A DNA stretch of 64,000 nucleotides from Solea solea (GCF_958295425.1 NC_081151.1:17924659-17988658), one strand, 5' to 3'; shown: positions 47,861-59,265, counted from the stretch's first letter. The notes: generated by a model not told the origin, from the letters alone. Translations and numbers: made by a program.

Positions 47861-48794
47861 TCGTCAGTGTAAGTGCACACACACATTAGATTAGATTAGA
47901 TTATACTGCGCGCGCACTAAAGGCTGCAGTATCCACATAAACACACACGACTGTGATGTTTGTCAGTGATGAAGCGCGAGGCCTCACATATCAAACATGG
48001 ACGTTAGACAAGTTAGGAGTTAAATAAGAAAGAAAAACACAAAATGGCAAACTTTAAAAAAAAACAACAAGTTCTTTCAAAATAAAGTTACCGTCTTAAT
48101 GAATTTAGTTTGTTTTGTTGTTCCAGAAGTGATGAAATGACTGTTGAGTTAATGGGGAACTTCACCTTTAACAATTTCTGAAGTTTAAATGATTAATTAA
48201 TGAACTATTGTTTTTAAACACGTCCTTTTTAATAATTTGAGACAACAACAACAATGTTACACACGTGTGTTCTATGTTTCTTCAGCACCATTAACGTAAA
48301 AGTTAAGTTGAGTTCATAAATGACACTGGAAAAAAAGTGTAACTTGTGTTTAAAGTGTTAACAATATATTATTTTATTTGACAAATTTGGACTTTAGACA
48401 CACGTTCTTACGTTTTCTGTGTTTCTTATCGAAAAATATGTGACGAAAAAGTGTCACACTTGCCATGTATAAGAATAAAAACAATAGTTAATTTGACAAT
48501 ATAACTTAAAATAGCCAACTTATGTACAATAGAACTGTATGGCTGCTTGATTTCATATATATGTACATATGTGTATATATATATATTAAGTTTAAACAGC
48601 AAATGGTCATAAGTTAAACAACAACCTGTTTAAATAGTTGCATTTACTTTATTTTTAAGGCAGCAGATTAGCTTTTGTTTTTAGGTTTAACTTTGAATTG
48701 TTTTTTGTCAACAGTTTAACTTTTAATTGCGTTAAATGTGCTGAAATTCTGTCTGTTGACTGAAAAAGTGCGTGTTTTTATAGTAAATCCGCAC

Positions 48795-48819
48795 TGTGTG
48801 TGTGTGTGTGTGTGTGTGT
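48795..48819. repeat. (GT)n microsatellite
   Basis: About 12 GT units, 50 bases before the CTCF-like site. Confidence 0.9.
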
Positions 48820-48868
48820 TCTGCTGCTACGCTGCAACCACACAGCTTGTTTATTACAAATACAGTGG

Positions 48869-48881
48869 CGCCATCTGGTGG
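48869..48881 (-). promoter_or_regulatory. CTCF-core match
   Basis: The minus strand reads CCACCAGATGGCG, a full match to the CTCF core CCASYAGRKGGCR (consensus from memory). It sits in TGGCGCCATCTGGTGGACA on plus. Located between pax9 and nkx2.9. Binding is inferred only. Confidence 0.45.
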
Positions 48882-49159
48882 ACACCCCCCTCCTCACTTC
48901 TACATAAAAAGGTAATGAGAATGAAAATGGGTTTGAACAACTGTGGACTCTTCTTTCATGTATAACCAACATAATGAGGAGAAAATCAGTTTAATATATA
49001 AGACTTGAGATTGATACAGATTATAGCAGATTAAATGATTTTCTACAATAATGAGAAACATGATCTGTATGATTTCAGAGTGTCACCTAAATATTGTGTA
49101 TTTAATTGATCTGAAATGTAATTAAGAGTTATATCTACATGGTTTTATTGCCATTATTC

Positions 49160-49325
49160 ATGCGTTCATCCGTCTTCTACCCCTTTGTCCTCCACATGAG
49201 GGTCGTGGTTGGCGCTGGTGCTAATCCCAGGTGACATAAGGTGAAAGGCGCCAACACAACCAGGACATGTCCATCACAGGGACAAACAACCGTCCACACT
49301 CGCAGTGAGTTTGTCCGATTTGACT
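49160..49325. mobile_element. LINE 3'-end fragment (L2/Maui-like)
   Basis: Ordered phrases CATCCGTCTTCTACCCCTTT, CATGAGGGTCGTGG, AATCCCAGGTGACATAAGG, GGACATGTCCATCACAGGG and ACAAACAACCGTCCACACTC resemble the 3' part of an L2-clade fish LINE (from memory). No reverse transcriptase frame. Confidence 0.5.
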
Positions 49326-49559
49326 AAACAGTTAAATTATTATTATTTTTTTATTTATTTCAGTTTATTTAAGGATTGTTTTACACTTTATGGAACATGT
49401 ATCTGGTGCTTTGTCATTTCACAGAAAATATTTACTTTGTGTTTTTTTTTACCATTTTATTAGTGAATAGATTGTATTTTGTACATTTATACATGTGAAA
49501 TACATGTTTATTAGTTATTATCTTTACTGTTTTGACACTGTTTATTTACCTTTGTGGGA

Positions 49560-49680
49560 ATAAAGGCTTTATCTCATCTCATCTTCTTCCTCTTATCTTA
49601 TTATCTCATCTCATCTTCTTCTTCATCTTATCTTATCTTCTTTTTCATCTTGTCTTATCCCATCTTCTTCTCTGAAATGT
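49560..49680. repeat. Degenerate (TCATC/TCTTA)n tail
   Basis: AATAAAGGCTTTATC followed by variable TCTCATC, TCTTATC and TTCTTC units. This looks like the simple-repeat tail of a retroposed element; no coding. Confidence 0.5.
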
Positions 49681-49833
49681 ACAGAATAATCCCTGTTGCC
49701 ATCAGCCTTTAAATGACTTAATTCTGTATTTATTGTATTGTTGTTTTTATTTATTTATTTATTTATTTATTGAGCTTCATCCACAGAGAGTGGATGGAAG
49801 GGGAAGGGATGTAGATGAAGAGGATCTGTTTGA

Positions 49834-49846
49834 CCTGTAGAGGGCA
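49834..49846 (+). promoter_or_regulatory. Near match to CTCF core
   Basis: CCTGTAGAGGGCA matches the CTCF core at 12 of 13 positions on the plus strand. It diverges from the site at 48869. Confidence 0.3.
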
Positions 49847-50467
49847 ACCACGTCTCAAAAATATCCCACGATGCAGCAGCAGCAGCAGCAGGTTGAGTTC
49901 ATATGTTTTATATCATTTATATAGTTCCATTTATTAATAATTGTAATGTTTCCTTTGTTTCTACAGGGCTCGTCATGAAAACACACATGTGGGACGTGAC
50001 CGAAGACGGTCGAGATGTTTTAAAAAGGGTCTTGTTTCATAAAGACAGTGGTGAGTCTTGAAGATGTGAAATTAACTTCCTTACTTTAAAGCATTTCTGT
50101 CAAAATTCCTGTGTAATTTTGCTTTTTTTATTTAAAACCAGGATACTGCAAACAACACTCATGATACCTCATTTTTCTTTCTTTCTTCCCATACAGATGT
50201 GAAATCGTCACGTGACCACGAGTGGAAACACCTCAGCTGAGAAGTTAAGGACAAATTCTATGATTTTTTTATTTAGAGTCTAAAATCCCACATTTAGTTG
50301 CTTCTTTGTGAACAGTTTGAGCACCTTTTGAAAACGAGTGTTTACACTTTTTAATCCAAACACACTTCATTTCCTCTCACCGTCCCGCTGACAAACGCTG
50401 CTTTTGTGTCTTGAAGCATCAAACAAACAAACCCGACTTTGTGTCACACTCTCACTGCAAACACACA

Positions 50468-50502
50468 GCTGCTGCTGCTGATGCTGCTGCTGCTGATGCT
50501 GC
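50468..50502. repeat. (CTG)n tract
   Basis: CTG triplets with two ATG interruptions, upstream of nkx2.9. Confidence 0.85.
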
Positions 50503-51229
50503 AAGACCCCACTTTACAGCAGAGAGACAGACAGAGAGAGAGAGGCCAAAGTAATTATCCCCCACTGCCCCTCTCCAAAAATGCTAATGGTATTTACAGG
50601 ACAGGCACAGAGGAGAGGGGACAGCATGTGGCAGCAGGTGCAGCTGCAGGACTGGGATGCTGCACTGGGCAGAAACACAAGCCTCATTGTGACTTTAAAG
50701 GTGATGATAAGAATCAAGTCAGGGTCACAGTTTGATTCCGCTATGTTGAGTTTGGACACGCAGATGGTTTAACGGGGTTAAATACGGATTACCAATGATT
50801 TCTGACCCATAAAGTTGAGTTTATTCGCCATTTAAAATAGCAAGTGTGGTTGTTTTTATTATTATCTCACCTTTGATGTATATAGTTGAAGAGAGAGTGT
50901 TGAAAGAAGACTATAAGTTAATGTAAATATAAAGAGCCAACTGTTTTAATCTTATTTAATTAAGGAAATCTTGTGTAAGGGACGTTGTTGAGGAGGCCGG
51001 AGACAGCGAATGTGGTTTAATTTCATTTTATTTCATTTGAAATGTCTCAAAATCCAGAAATCTAATCTCTATGCCACACAATAATCCAATTAGCCAATCT
51101 AATCCAAGTCAAGAAAGCACATTTATGGGTGAAGATAAACTATAATAAGTACATTTCTTCAACACAGGAGTATTCATTTCCTGTCTGAAAACCATGCACT
51201 GGATCGCCCTCCATTGCTCTGGTGTGAAA

Positions 51230-51680
51230 TGAAATAAATATCAATTGAGTTGAGCTGCTGAAAAGTGAGCATCAGTATAATAGTGTGAGGAGGGGGATTG
51301 TGAGGTGAACAGCAGAGTAAATATTTGGCAGTGGAGAGCTCTCTGAGCTGCAGCCTCTGTGGCTGTTAAACAGATTAAGAGGCTGCTCGGGGTCATTGTG
51401 GACACAGAAAATTCCCGCTCTTTGGACGTGACTTCTCTTTGCCTTTGGCGTGTTTTGGCTCTCCAATCGAGTGCTCTCTGTAAACTATCCACTCCACGCA
51501 GGGAAACCTGCAGTACTGTAATCCACTGCTGCTGCTGTTTGTCAAACCACTGGAGGTCAGAGAAAGAAAAGGTTAAGTCATCAGAGAGCGAAAAAAATGT
51601 GTCTTTTCCACTGATATCCCCGTGCGTAATGTGCGTAATGTGCGTAAAAGAGAGGCTGAATGACACGGTTCAGCGACTTT
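51230..51680. promoter_or_regulatory. Possible conserved element upstream of nkx2.9
   Basis: Complex non-repetitive DNA 2 kb upstream of nkx2.9. It includes three head-to-tail copies of TGCGTAA (about 51622-51648), similar to PAR/C-EBP bZIP half-sites. A 141-codon minus-strand frame overlaps but has no recognisable protein. Confidence 0.25.
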
Positions 51681-53379
51681 TACTCATCAAAAACAAATCT
51701 AAAGGAGATTTTAATACGCGCTAAATCACACATGGAACATCGCACTGCTCTATAGACTTTGCTGGAGTCGACGCAGAGCAGTAGATAGTGTCCCAGATCC
51801 TTTTCAGCTCCATTCACAACCATGACAACACGGAACAAGCTCGGATTTATCCTGCAAACTTAAAGGACATTGTGCCGGGGCGTCAATCAGGCATTATTGC
51901 GGGACTGAACAAATGCAAAATCTTGACTGGAACAAATGCTTCCAACGGGTCTCGGACGCGGGGCTACATTTTCCTCCTTTTGTTCCCTCCGCTGGTTGGC
52001 ATGTATTTGTGTCCCCTGTCCTGCGACCACCCAGGACGACAGAGGAGGCAGATCCATCCACCACCAACAACCACCGACACCATGCTCTCTGCTCCGCGGC
52101 CTCGTGGGTTAACCCCACTGAAGTGGATAAGAGCCTCGAGTCAACACCAGATAAATAAATAAATAACATTCACACTTTGCATTGAATGCGTTTTTAGAGA
52201 CGAAACACAAACCAAGGACGCATCAACCTGCTGGTGCCAGTTCTACATAAAGGGAAAAAAAACAATTTGTTAACGTTTTAATTTACTTTTTAAAAAACAA
52301 CCCTCAGCTCCATTTACCTTCTGTTTTTCGATTTAAAACAACAGTTTTCAATAATTATCGATGATTTATCTTCATTACTGAATCGTGTCCTGTCAGCAGT
52401 GATCAGTCTTTGTCAGACACTCAAACAAACAATTCATCTGCAAAAGAAAGCCCATACAATGTCTTTTATAAATGTTTGTTACAAATATAAGCATTTTAAG
52501 TGATGGAAACTTAGTTTAAGTGATTTCATCAAATATATTCGATACTAGGAGGAGTTCTGGATTATTTGATGTGAGATAAATCATCACAAATCATGTTTTT
52601 TTTTAATTCTGGAATCTCAAATTTGATCTTTAATCTCCTAGAAATACATTTATAAAGTATCTAATAACTTATTTTAACTCCTCCTTTAAGACACTTTTAA
52701 AGAAACAAAACAACAAACAAAAGGATATTTCTAGTGATGAAAAAACTTCTTATTTGATGGCATGTGACATTTAGAAGAAGTTATTATTTATTCGATAATT
52801 AACTTTGAAAATAAAATACACCAATAATGTTCCTTTTACTCCTATTGAAGCCATTTAATGGATAGTTTATAAACACACTATTGCGCGTTAAATGCAACGT
52901 TTCAGCTCATGTTTGACATTTGAAATCTCCCGGAATGAACTTTAACTGAAGTGTTTCAGGGGGAAACACGTGGAGCAACAAACTCTCGTGGAGGAAATGT
53001 TTGAACACCTCCTGCGTGTTCTCACGCCTGTAATTAATACTCCTCTAATGGACGCATTAGTTAAACCAACTCTCAGACTAATTGCTCACTTTGTATGTAA
53101 ATACTGGACACGCTGTTTGGACGAGAGGCGGAGTGTGTGTGTCTGTGTGTGTGTCTGTGTGTGTGTGTGTGTTGTCAGTTGCCACCCAAGACGTGATTCA
53201 GCCCCAACAATCACTATTATACGGGGGACGAATCTGTAATGATGACGAGTGTTTCCTTCGCGCTTTTGTCGACGCTGTGAGTTCATCCTTTTACTCCGAG
53301 CCTCATCATCATCATCACCACCACCACCACCATCGTCATCATCAGCACTTCAGCCATTCAGGTGCTCAGCACAGACACA

Positions 53380-53414
53380 GGAGGAGGAGGAGGAGGAGGA
53401 GGAGGAGGAGGAGG
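53380..53414. repeat. (GGA)n microsatellite
   Basis: About 11 GGA triplets abutting the nkx2.9 TATA box. Confidence 0.95.
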
Positions 53415-53637
53415 GTTTATAAGCGCGCAGCCTGCTGTTTGTTTGCGTAAACACTGACTCCAGTGCGCACACAGAGCTGCTGTTTGGACAGAAGATCCCC
53501 TACACGTCGTGTTTTCCTTTCCTTTCCTTTTTTTTTTTTAATCTCCACCCTTCTCGGACAGACTTAACCTCGAGTGCTTGCTTATTTCCATCCTCAAAAC
53601 AAACAAACAAACAAACAAACCAACCAACCAGGACTGC
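53380..53637 (+). promoter_or_regulatory. nkx2.9: nkx2.9 promoter and 5' UTR
   Basis: A (GGA)n tract at 53380-53414 is directly followed by GTTTATAAGCGCGC, whose TTTATAA (53416-53422) is a good TATA box. Transcription would then start near 53445-53455, leaving a 5' UTR of about 190 bases with an (AAAC)n stretch before the ATG. Upstream there is also a CAT/CAC triplet run (53306-53345). Purine tracts next to a TATA box are a plausible GAGA-type element, unproven. Confidence 0.5.
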
Positions 53638-53806
53638 ATGGCTGCGCCGACCAAGTTCAGTTTTTCCGTCAGGAGCATCCTGGATTTGCCGGAGCAGGAC
53701 GCAGAGGCAGTGCCGGTGCACTTCTCCTCCTCCTCTTCCTCTTCCTCCTGCTCCTCCAGCTCGCCCTTCATCTCCTGGATCGACTGTGACCGCAGCCCCT
53801 GCATGT
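53638..53806 (+). CDS. nkx2.9: nkx2.9 exon 1
   Basis: ATG at 53638, chosen because [20 protein letters not shown] gives the NK2 N-terminus. An upstream in-frame ATG-free extension through the AAAC run is implausible. Ends one base into a Ser codon, followed by the strong donor GTGAGT. The Ser-rich segment is encoded mainly by TCC/TCT triplets. Confidence 0.94.
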
Positions 53807-54864
53807 GTGAGTACCATGGATTTGATGAATCCTCCATCACCTGTGTCTACATTACAGAGTGTTTTTAAAAAAACAGGATAATGATGCTGAATGTTATGAT
53901 TCTATCATGATAGTTTAACATTTTTAAATAACCTATGTCCACACTGTAACACTGTAATAGTGTTAAATATGTTTTTAAAGTGTAACTTAAACACTAAGTG
54001 TATTAAAATTGACACTGTTTCATGGTGTATCTGGTCCTAATTCAATCATTGTATGTTAAAATCAAGATAGGAAGTTATGTTTACAAATGGAATTATTTAT
54101 TTAATTATTCAGTTTAGGTTTTATTCTTTCAGGTTTATGTTTTTATGTTGACACTGTGTAGGAAAAATTCTATTTTTCCTTTTAAACAGACATAATTGAG
54201 GTGAGATTAGGATGAAACCACTGCGTAATTTTGTCTTTATTCCTATATAATCCCGGACTAAAGCCTGTTGTGTTTATTCCCTGCAGCCTCTGATGAAGGA
54301 AGCCTCGAGGCCTCTCCCGACTCCACCAAACCGGACGACTCGTCTCTGGACTCGGAGCAAGACACGAGCAAAAAGAGCAAGAAGCGGCGCGTTCTGTTCT
54401 CCAAGGCGCAGACTCTGGAGCTGGAGAGACGCTTCCGGCAGCAGCGCTACCTGTCCGGCCCGGAGAGGGAGCAGCTGGCGCGGCTCCTCAGTCTGACCCC
54501 GACCCAGGTGAAGATCTGGTTCCAGAACCACCGCTACAAGATGAAGCGAGGCCGCGCGGAGGGAGCGCTGCTGCTGCCGCCGCATGACGCGGACGCGGCG
54601 CTGCCGCCTCCGCTGCTGCGCAGGCTCGTGGTTCCGATTCTGGTGCGCGACGGGAAACCTTTTCACACCTGTGTTCTGGACACGGACAAAGCCGGTTTTC
54701 TACCTGCGTCCTCTCAGACGGTGTCCTTCCCTCTGCCTTATCACCCGTCCCCGCTTCACCTGCCTCCTCCCCGGTACCAGCACTTTCCAGCCGCGGCAGC
54801 AGCTTCCAGATTGGCGTGGAGAGACTTTTGGAGCGAGCCGGTCCATTTTAACTCCTTCAAATGA
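53638..54864 (+). CDS. nkx2.9: nkx2.9 (orthologue of mammalian NKX2-8): NK2-class homeodomain factor, two exons
   Basis: A nuclear transcription factor of ventral neural tube and foregut endoderm (family knowledge). Exons 53638-53806 and 54287-54864 join to 248 codons plus stop, no breaks. Residues 7-18 form the TN repressor motif [13 protein letters not shown] Ser-rich run follows at 30-42. The homeodomain spans 87-146 with W134, Q136, N137 and the NK2-class Tyr at 140 (HD position 54). An NK2-SD-like [15 protein letters not shown] lies at 168-182. The acidic [10 protein letters not shown] before the homeodomain also matches the mammalian protein. The gene is head-to-head with pax9. Paralogues nkx2.1/2.4 have a longer N-terminus, so nkx2.9 is preferred. 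Confidence 0.95.
54287..54864 (+). CDS. nkx2.9: nkx2.9 exon 2: homeodomain and C-terminus
   Basis: Acceptor TTTATTCCCTGCAG. Encodes [20 protein letters not shown], then [19 protein letters not shown] of the recognition helix. The GC-rich C-terminal part ends FNSFK and TGA at 54862-54864. CpG-rich codon use contrasts with the AT-rich surroundings. Confidence 0.97.
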
Positions 54865-55118
54865 CTCCAATTACGCACAAACTCATTTAGAACGACATCA
54901 AATGTTTTCTGAAAAAAAAAAGAAGTAAATAAATAAATAAATGAATTCCCAGCAACTTAAACATTTAGATTTCTCTGTCACTATAGAAGAAAATGTATTT
55001 TTGCACATTTTATTTTTGATATTTTGCGTGTTTTTTTTCTTCATACACAGGCTTCATGTTGTAGCCTCTTTATTACTAATTATCCTCTGTGATAATGTAT
55101 GTGTGTGTTTGTGTGAAT

Positions 55119-55124
55119 AATAAA
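55119..55124 (+). terminator. nkx2.9: Candidate poly(A) signal of nkx2.9
   Basis: AATAAA 255 bases after the nkx2.9 stop, in a GT-rich setting. An earlier (AAAT)n run near 54926-54940 also offers AATAAA. Confidence 0.4.
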
Positions 55125-55479
55125 GCCCAGTAGGCGGGATGCTGTTATAATTCTTATAATTATTATTATTATTATAGCCTGAATGTTTGAAGGAATAATA
55201 ATGTTATTTTTGTCTTTAAGGAGACTTTTTTTTTTTACATGTTTTATTGTATTTCTATTTGTGAACAAAATTATTAATAAAATCGCTCACATATTTTCTA
55301 TGATACATTATAATGTGCTTCATTTTTGAAGTTTAGACACCTGGATCTTCATATTTCCAACTAATTAATGGACAGCTTTCGCTTCTCTTATGTGCTCTAA
55401 ATCTGTGCCATGTTTTTTCAAATATGATAATTGAGTCTAAATGAAATGTAATTAGTCAAATCTAAACTGTGTAGCAGGT

Positions 55480-55680
55480 CATGAGAGAGGCACAGAGGCT
55501 TTTCTGATGTTAAAGGAACCTAATTATGCAGCCAAAAGCTGAGCAAACATCACTCCTAAAGGGCCTGGATTTGCTTCAGCATAAGAATAGATGGCCAGTA
55601 AACATCTCTCACTATAGCACCGTGTTGTCGTCTGGGCTCATGAGCCTCTTTTCACTTCACTTTTTTTTGTGATTCGGAGG
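55480..55680. promoter_or_regulatory. Possible conserved element downstream of nkx2.9
   Basis: Complex, repeat-free DNA with CCTAATTATGCAGCCAAAAG (about 55529) between AT-rich flanks, 600 bases past the nkx2.9 stop. Composition-based call only. Confidence 0.3.
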
Positions 55681-57900
55681 CTGTTTTCAGCCTGGTTTAT
55701 ACCTGTAATACTGAAGAAAATGGGATTATTTTAAGGGTTTATTCTGCTGAAATATAAAAGCAGAGGGGAAGAAACTTGAACAGGTCCAGCTGAGGAGGAA
55801 GATGCTCATGTGTGTAAAAGTCTCCTTAAAAAAACATAGAATTTATTGAGTTCTTGGATTTAACGAGCTCAAATAAAAGGACAGATGTGAGAAAACTGAT
55901 GAAGATGGTTTTTCTTGGGGTGTATTTTGCTTCATGTTTCTTAGTTAAAATACACCTGAAAAAAAGATCTCAACAGTGAAACACATCCATAAACGGTGCT
56001 TTCTTATATTCTTGCATAATCCTAACACTATTTTATATCACTCTGTCACCTCATTTCTATTTTTTTTTTGCAATTTTCTCTCGTGAAGAATCCACTAATG
56101 TGTTTAAAATGATTCTTAGAACCTAGAAAATAGGATTTCTTGGTAAAATAAAAACCCCCAACAAGAGAAAACTGAACAGGTGGATGGACGACGAAGATGC
56201 TTTTGAGAGTTGAACAACACATTGTCAATGTACTCGACTCATTTTAAACGTCAATCTGTCACTTTATCGTCCACGTCTTTTGTCATTCTGAGATTTTAGG
56301 GCTTGGTTTATATTGTAAAACTGAAGAAAATAGGATTTATTGGTGTACGTTATGATAAAATACAACTATTTATGTATAGTAGACTAAGAATTTGTATTTA
56401 GAGTGCTTTCAGCAGATAAAATTGGGGGAAAAAATTGATTTGATCATATTTTGGCAGATACTTGACTCATTTTGACAGCATTACCAATTTTATTCTCCTG
56501 CGTTTGGATTCTGTCAGTGTTTTTTTTATTCCTAAAGCCTTGTTTTTCTGAAAACTAGGAGAAAATCTGATTTCTTGGTAAAATAAAACCACCAATTTTC
56601 ATGTCAGTCTGCCACTTTTTCATTCTGAGGCTTTAGAGCTCACTCTGTACTGTCAGACTGAATGAAATCTGATTTATTGGTGTGCATTCTGATTAAATAT
56701 ACTGACATATGAGAAGGAAATAATAACCATTTATGTATCTTAGTCTCAGAATTTGTGTTTAAAGGGCCCTCATGTCGTTTAAAATCAATCCCCAGAGATT
56801 AATTCATACTATTCGCACATCCTTGACACCACTCTGTCACCTCGCCGGCAATTCCCCAATCTGTGTTAAAATGAAGAATCTGCTCCGGCGTTTAAAATCA
56901 TGTCAGTATTTCATCAGTGACGAGGGGGGTCTTCTGCTTTTCACGCCCACTATAATGTTGTTTGCTCGTCCTGTGACCCCGCAGCCCGTCGTCCCTGTCA
57001 CCTGGCCCTTTGTCCCCCGCGCTGGGGCCACCTTGTATCACATATGGAGGGGACTGGCCGAACCCCTCAGCTCGCTGCATCTTCCCTTAAACACCCTTTT
57101 TGTCTGCGTGTCTCCCCGTGTGAATGGGACCATTGTCCCCGCGGCCGAAAGGGACCGAGACGAAATCTTTCAGTGTTTCAATTCCCGTGATGTTTAATCA
57201 GTGCCTGCGACAAATTTATGAGGTTTAACTGCACAATGGTGTTTTAGAGCATCTCGGGGTTTAAGGGTGACAAAGACAGGCTTTTAGAGGTTGCCATTGG
57301 TTTTTTAAGTTGGTCAGAAGAATTGTCTGAAAAGGACGGGCTTGTATTAAACTGCCCATCCTATAGTTTTACTCACTGCTCTGGCCCAGGGGGCCTCTTT
57401 GTAGCAGAGTTATGAGGTCCATGTAAACCAGGCCACAGGAGGAGTTTTTTAGACTTAAGTTGGATGTGACGCACATTAAGGCCGCACTGGTCCCAGCACG
57501 TCCGCATTTTTCAGCCCAAATCATATATTTAATCAGGAGAAAACGGGTGCAGAAAGAAAGAAATACTATTTACGTGTATTACACTATTTGTGTTCATGTT
57601 ATCAACCCTCGGCAGTGAATCCTCTTGATAAAATGGACAAAAAAAACATTGGATTTAATCATGTTTTTGCACATACTTGACTCGTTTCCAATCTCGTTTG
57701 AATGTGTTAGAATGAAGAATCTGCTCCTGGTAATTGTATTAAACTGCCCATCCCATAGTTATGTACTCACTGCTCTGGCCCCCGGGGGCCTCTGTGTAGC
57801 AGAGTTATGAGGTCCATGTAAACCAGTTTTAGACTTAAGTGGGTCCAAATGACATTTGATGCTGTAATGGTCCCAGCACTTTCACATTTTTTAGCCAAAA
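55670..57900. repeat. Degenerate local duplications
   Basis: Ordered phrases recur three or more times. ACTGAA-GAAAAT-GGATTTATTGG variants occur near 55712, 56322 and 56660; GATTTCTTGGTAAAATAAAA near 56132 and 56569; ACTTGACTC-TTT near 56460 and 57676; CACTCTGTCACCTC near 56039 and 56830. AATGAAGAATCTGCTCC occurs at 56870 and 57711. The clearest pair is 57343-57520 and 57733-57900 (see separate entry). Confidence 0.65.
57343..57900. repeat. Duplicated complex segment, copies A (57343-57520) and B (57733-57900)
   Basis: Both read TTGTATTAAACTGCCCATCC, then ACTCACTGCTCTGGCCC, GGGGCCTCT-TGTAGCAGAG, TTATGAGGTCCATGTAAACC, TTTTAGACTTAAGT and GGTCCCAGCAC. Copy B joins this directly to AATGAAGAATCTGCTCC, which in the A region lies 450 bases earlier, so B is a shortened copy. 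Confidence 0.88.
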
Positions 57901-58965
57901 TCACAGGTTTTTTTCTTAGACGTGATTATTTCCTCCAATGTTGTTCATATTTTGTCTAGTTGTGTAAAAACTTGCAGTTAAAGGGCCGTTTCACCCATTT
58001 TTACCCCCCTTGGTCAAATTGAGAGTAAACTTAAAACAATTACGACGCTGCTGGGTTTTTTACTTCTATTACAGAGTCTGATTAAATTTGACCCTTTTTT
58101 TTAAAAATGTACTCATAATTCACAGATATTATTAAAAAAACCAACAGAAAACTGTATGTTTTTTGGGTGAAGTGGCCCTTTTTAGCAAAAATCACATGTT
58201 TTCTTGTTAGACATGTGTTTCAAATGTGATTATTTCCTCCAATATTATAGTTTAGTTGTGTAAAAACTTGCAGTTAAGGCCACAATTTTAGCAAAAATCA
58301 CATGTTTCTTTCTTAGACTTGATTATTTCCTCCAATGTTGTTCATATTTTGCAGTTAAAGGGCCGTTTCACCCATTTTTACCCACCTTGGTCAAATTCAG
58401 AGTAAACTTAAAACAATTACGACGCTGCTGGGTTTTTTACTTCTCTTACAGAGTCTGATTAAATTTGACCCCTTTTTAAAAAAAAATTACTCATAATTCA
58501 CAGATATTAGTAAAAAAAACAACAGAAAACTGTATGTTTTTTGGGTGAAGTGACCCTTTTTAGCAAAAATCACATGTTTTCTTGTTAGACATGTGTTTCA
58601 AATGTGATTATTTCCTCCAATATTTTAGTTTAGTTGTGTAAAAACTTGCAGTTAAGGCCACAATTTTAGCAAAAATCACATGTTTTTTTCTTAGACGTGA
58701 TTATTTCCTCCAATGTTGTTCATATTTTGCAGTTAAAGGGCTGTTTCACCCATTTTACCCCCCTTGGTCAAATTGAGAGTAAACTTAAAACAATTACGAT
58801 GCTGCTGGGTTTTTTACTTCTATTACAGAGTCTGATTAAATTTGACCAATTTTTAAAAAAAATTACTCATAATTCACAGAAAACTGTATGTTTTTTGGGT
58901 GAAGTGGCCCATTTTAGCAAAAAATCACATGTTTCTAACGTGATTATTTCCTCCAATGTTGTTTA
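57880..58965. repeat. 378-bp tandem array, about 2.7 copies
   Basis: The phrase TTAAAGGGC[C/T]GTTTCACCC begins near 57979, 58357 and 58736, giving a 377-379 bp period. Each unit contains an inverted-repeat core of about 180-205 bp that starts AAGGGCCGTTTCACCC and ends GGGTGAAGTGGCCCTTTT, i.e. a small MITE-like element. The spacer is built of TTTTAGCAAAAATCACATG and GATTATTTCCTCCAATGTTG phrases, the latter duplicated within each unit. The third copy has a deletion near its right end. Confidence 0.93.
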
Positions 58966-59154
58966 AATTGAGTGTCGATGTTGGATTTGACTAATATCCA
59001 GAGATAAATGTGTTGTTTGATCGGAGACACACACGTCTCATTCCCACAACAACAGAGGAAATTGGGATTGAAAATAAATAAATAAATAAAACGGACCAAA
59101 AGTTGAAGTCAAAGTCACTGTGTTTCTGTGAATTATAACAAGTTTATGAGGAAA

Positions 59155-59265
59155 AGATCTAAAAAAAACAACAACTCTGTAATTGAATGTGAATTGAACA
59201 AACACAGCAGCGTTGTAATTGTTTTAAGTTGACTCTTTACACTTTGTTTTAAGCAGCCCTTTAAG
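59155..59265. repeat. Inverted partial copy of the 378-bp unit
   Basis: The minus strand reads TTAAAGGGCTGCTT, then AACTTAAAACAATTAC and ACGCTGCTG and ATTACAGAG, the same order as the left half of each array unit on the plus strand. More diverged than the array copies are from each other. Confidence 0.75.

Larger units (their letters stand above)
41200..53380. other. pax9 - nkx2.9 divergent intergenic region
   Basis: 12 kb between two head-to-head developmental genes; no protein gene supported. Contents in order: hairpin 42981-43016, motif cluster 43190-43480, (ATT)n 43565-43604, CA-repeat-associated element near 44420-44670, minisatellite 46108-46379, piggyBac-like MITE 46749-47381, CpG-rich block 47395-47860, (GT)n 48795-48819, CTCF-like site 48869-48881, LINE-like fragment 49160-49325, pentamer-rich tail 49560-49680, (CTG)n 50468-50502 and a complex stretch 51230-51680. 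Confidence 0.7.

Noticed and set aside
51241..51666. 141-codon minus-strand frame
   Set aside because: No recognisable domain or exon structure; lies in a stretch better explained as regulatory.
54274..54666. 130-codon minus-strand frame
   Set aside because: Antisense shadow of the nkx2.9 homeodomain exon.
56772..57197. 141-codon plus-strand frame
   Set aside because: Falls in the duplicated non-coding block; no protein similarity recognised and the duplicate copies do not keep the frame.
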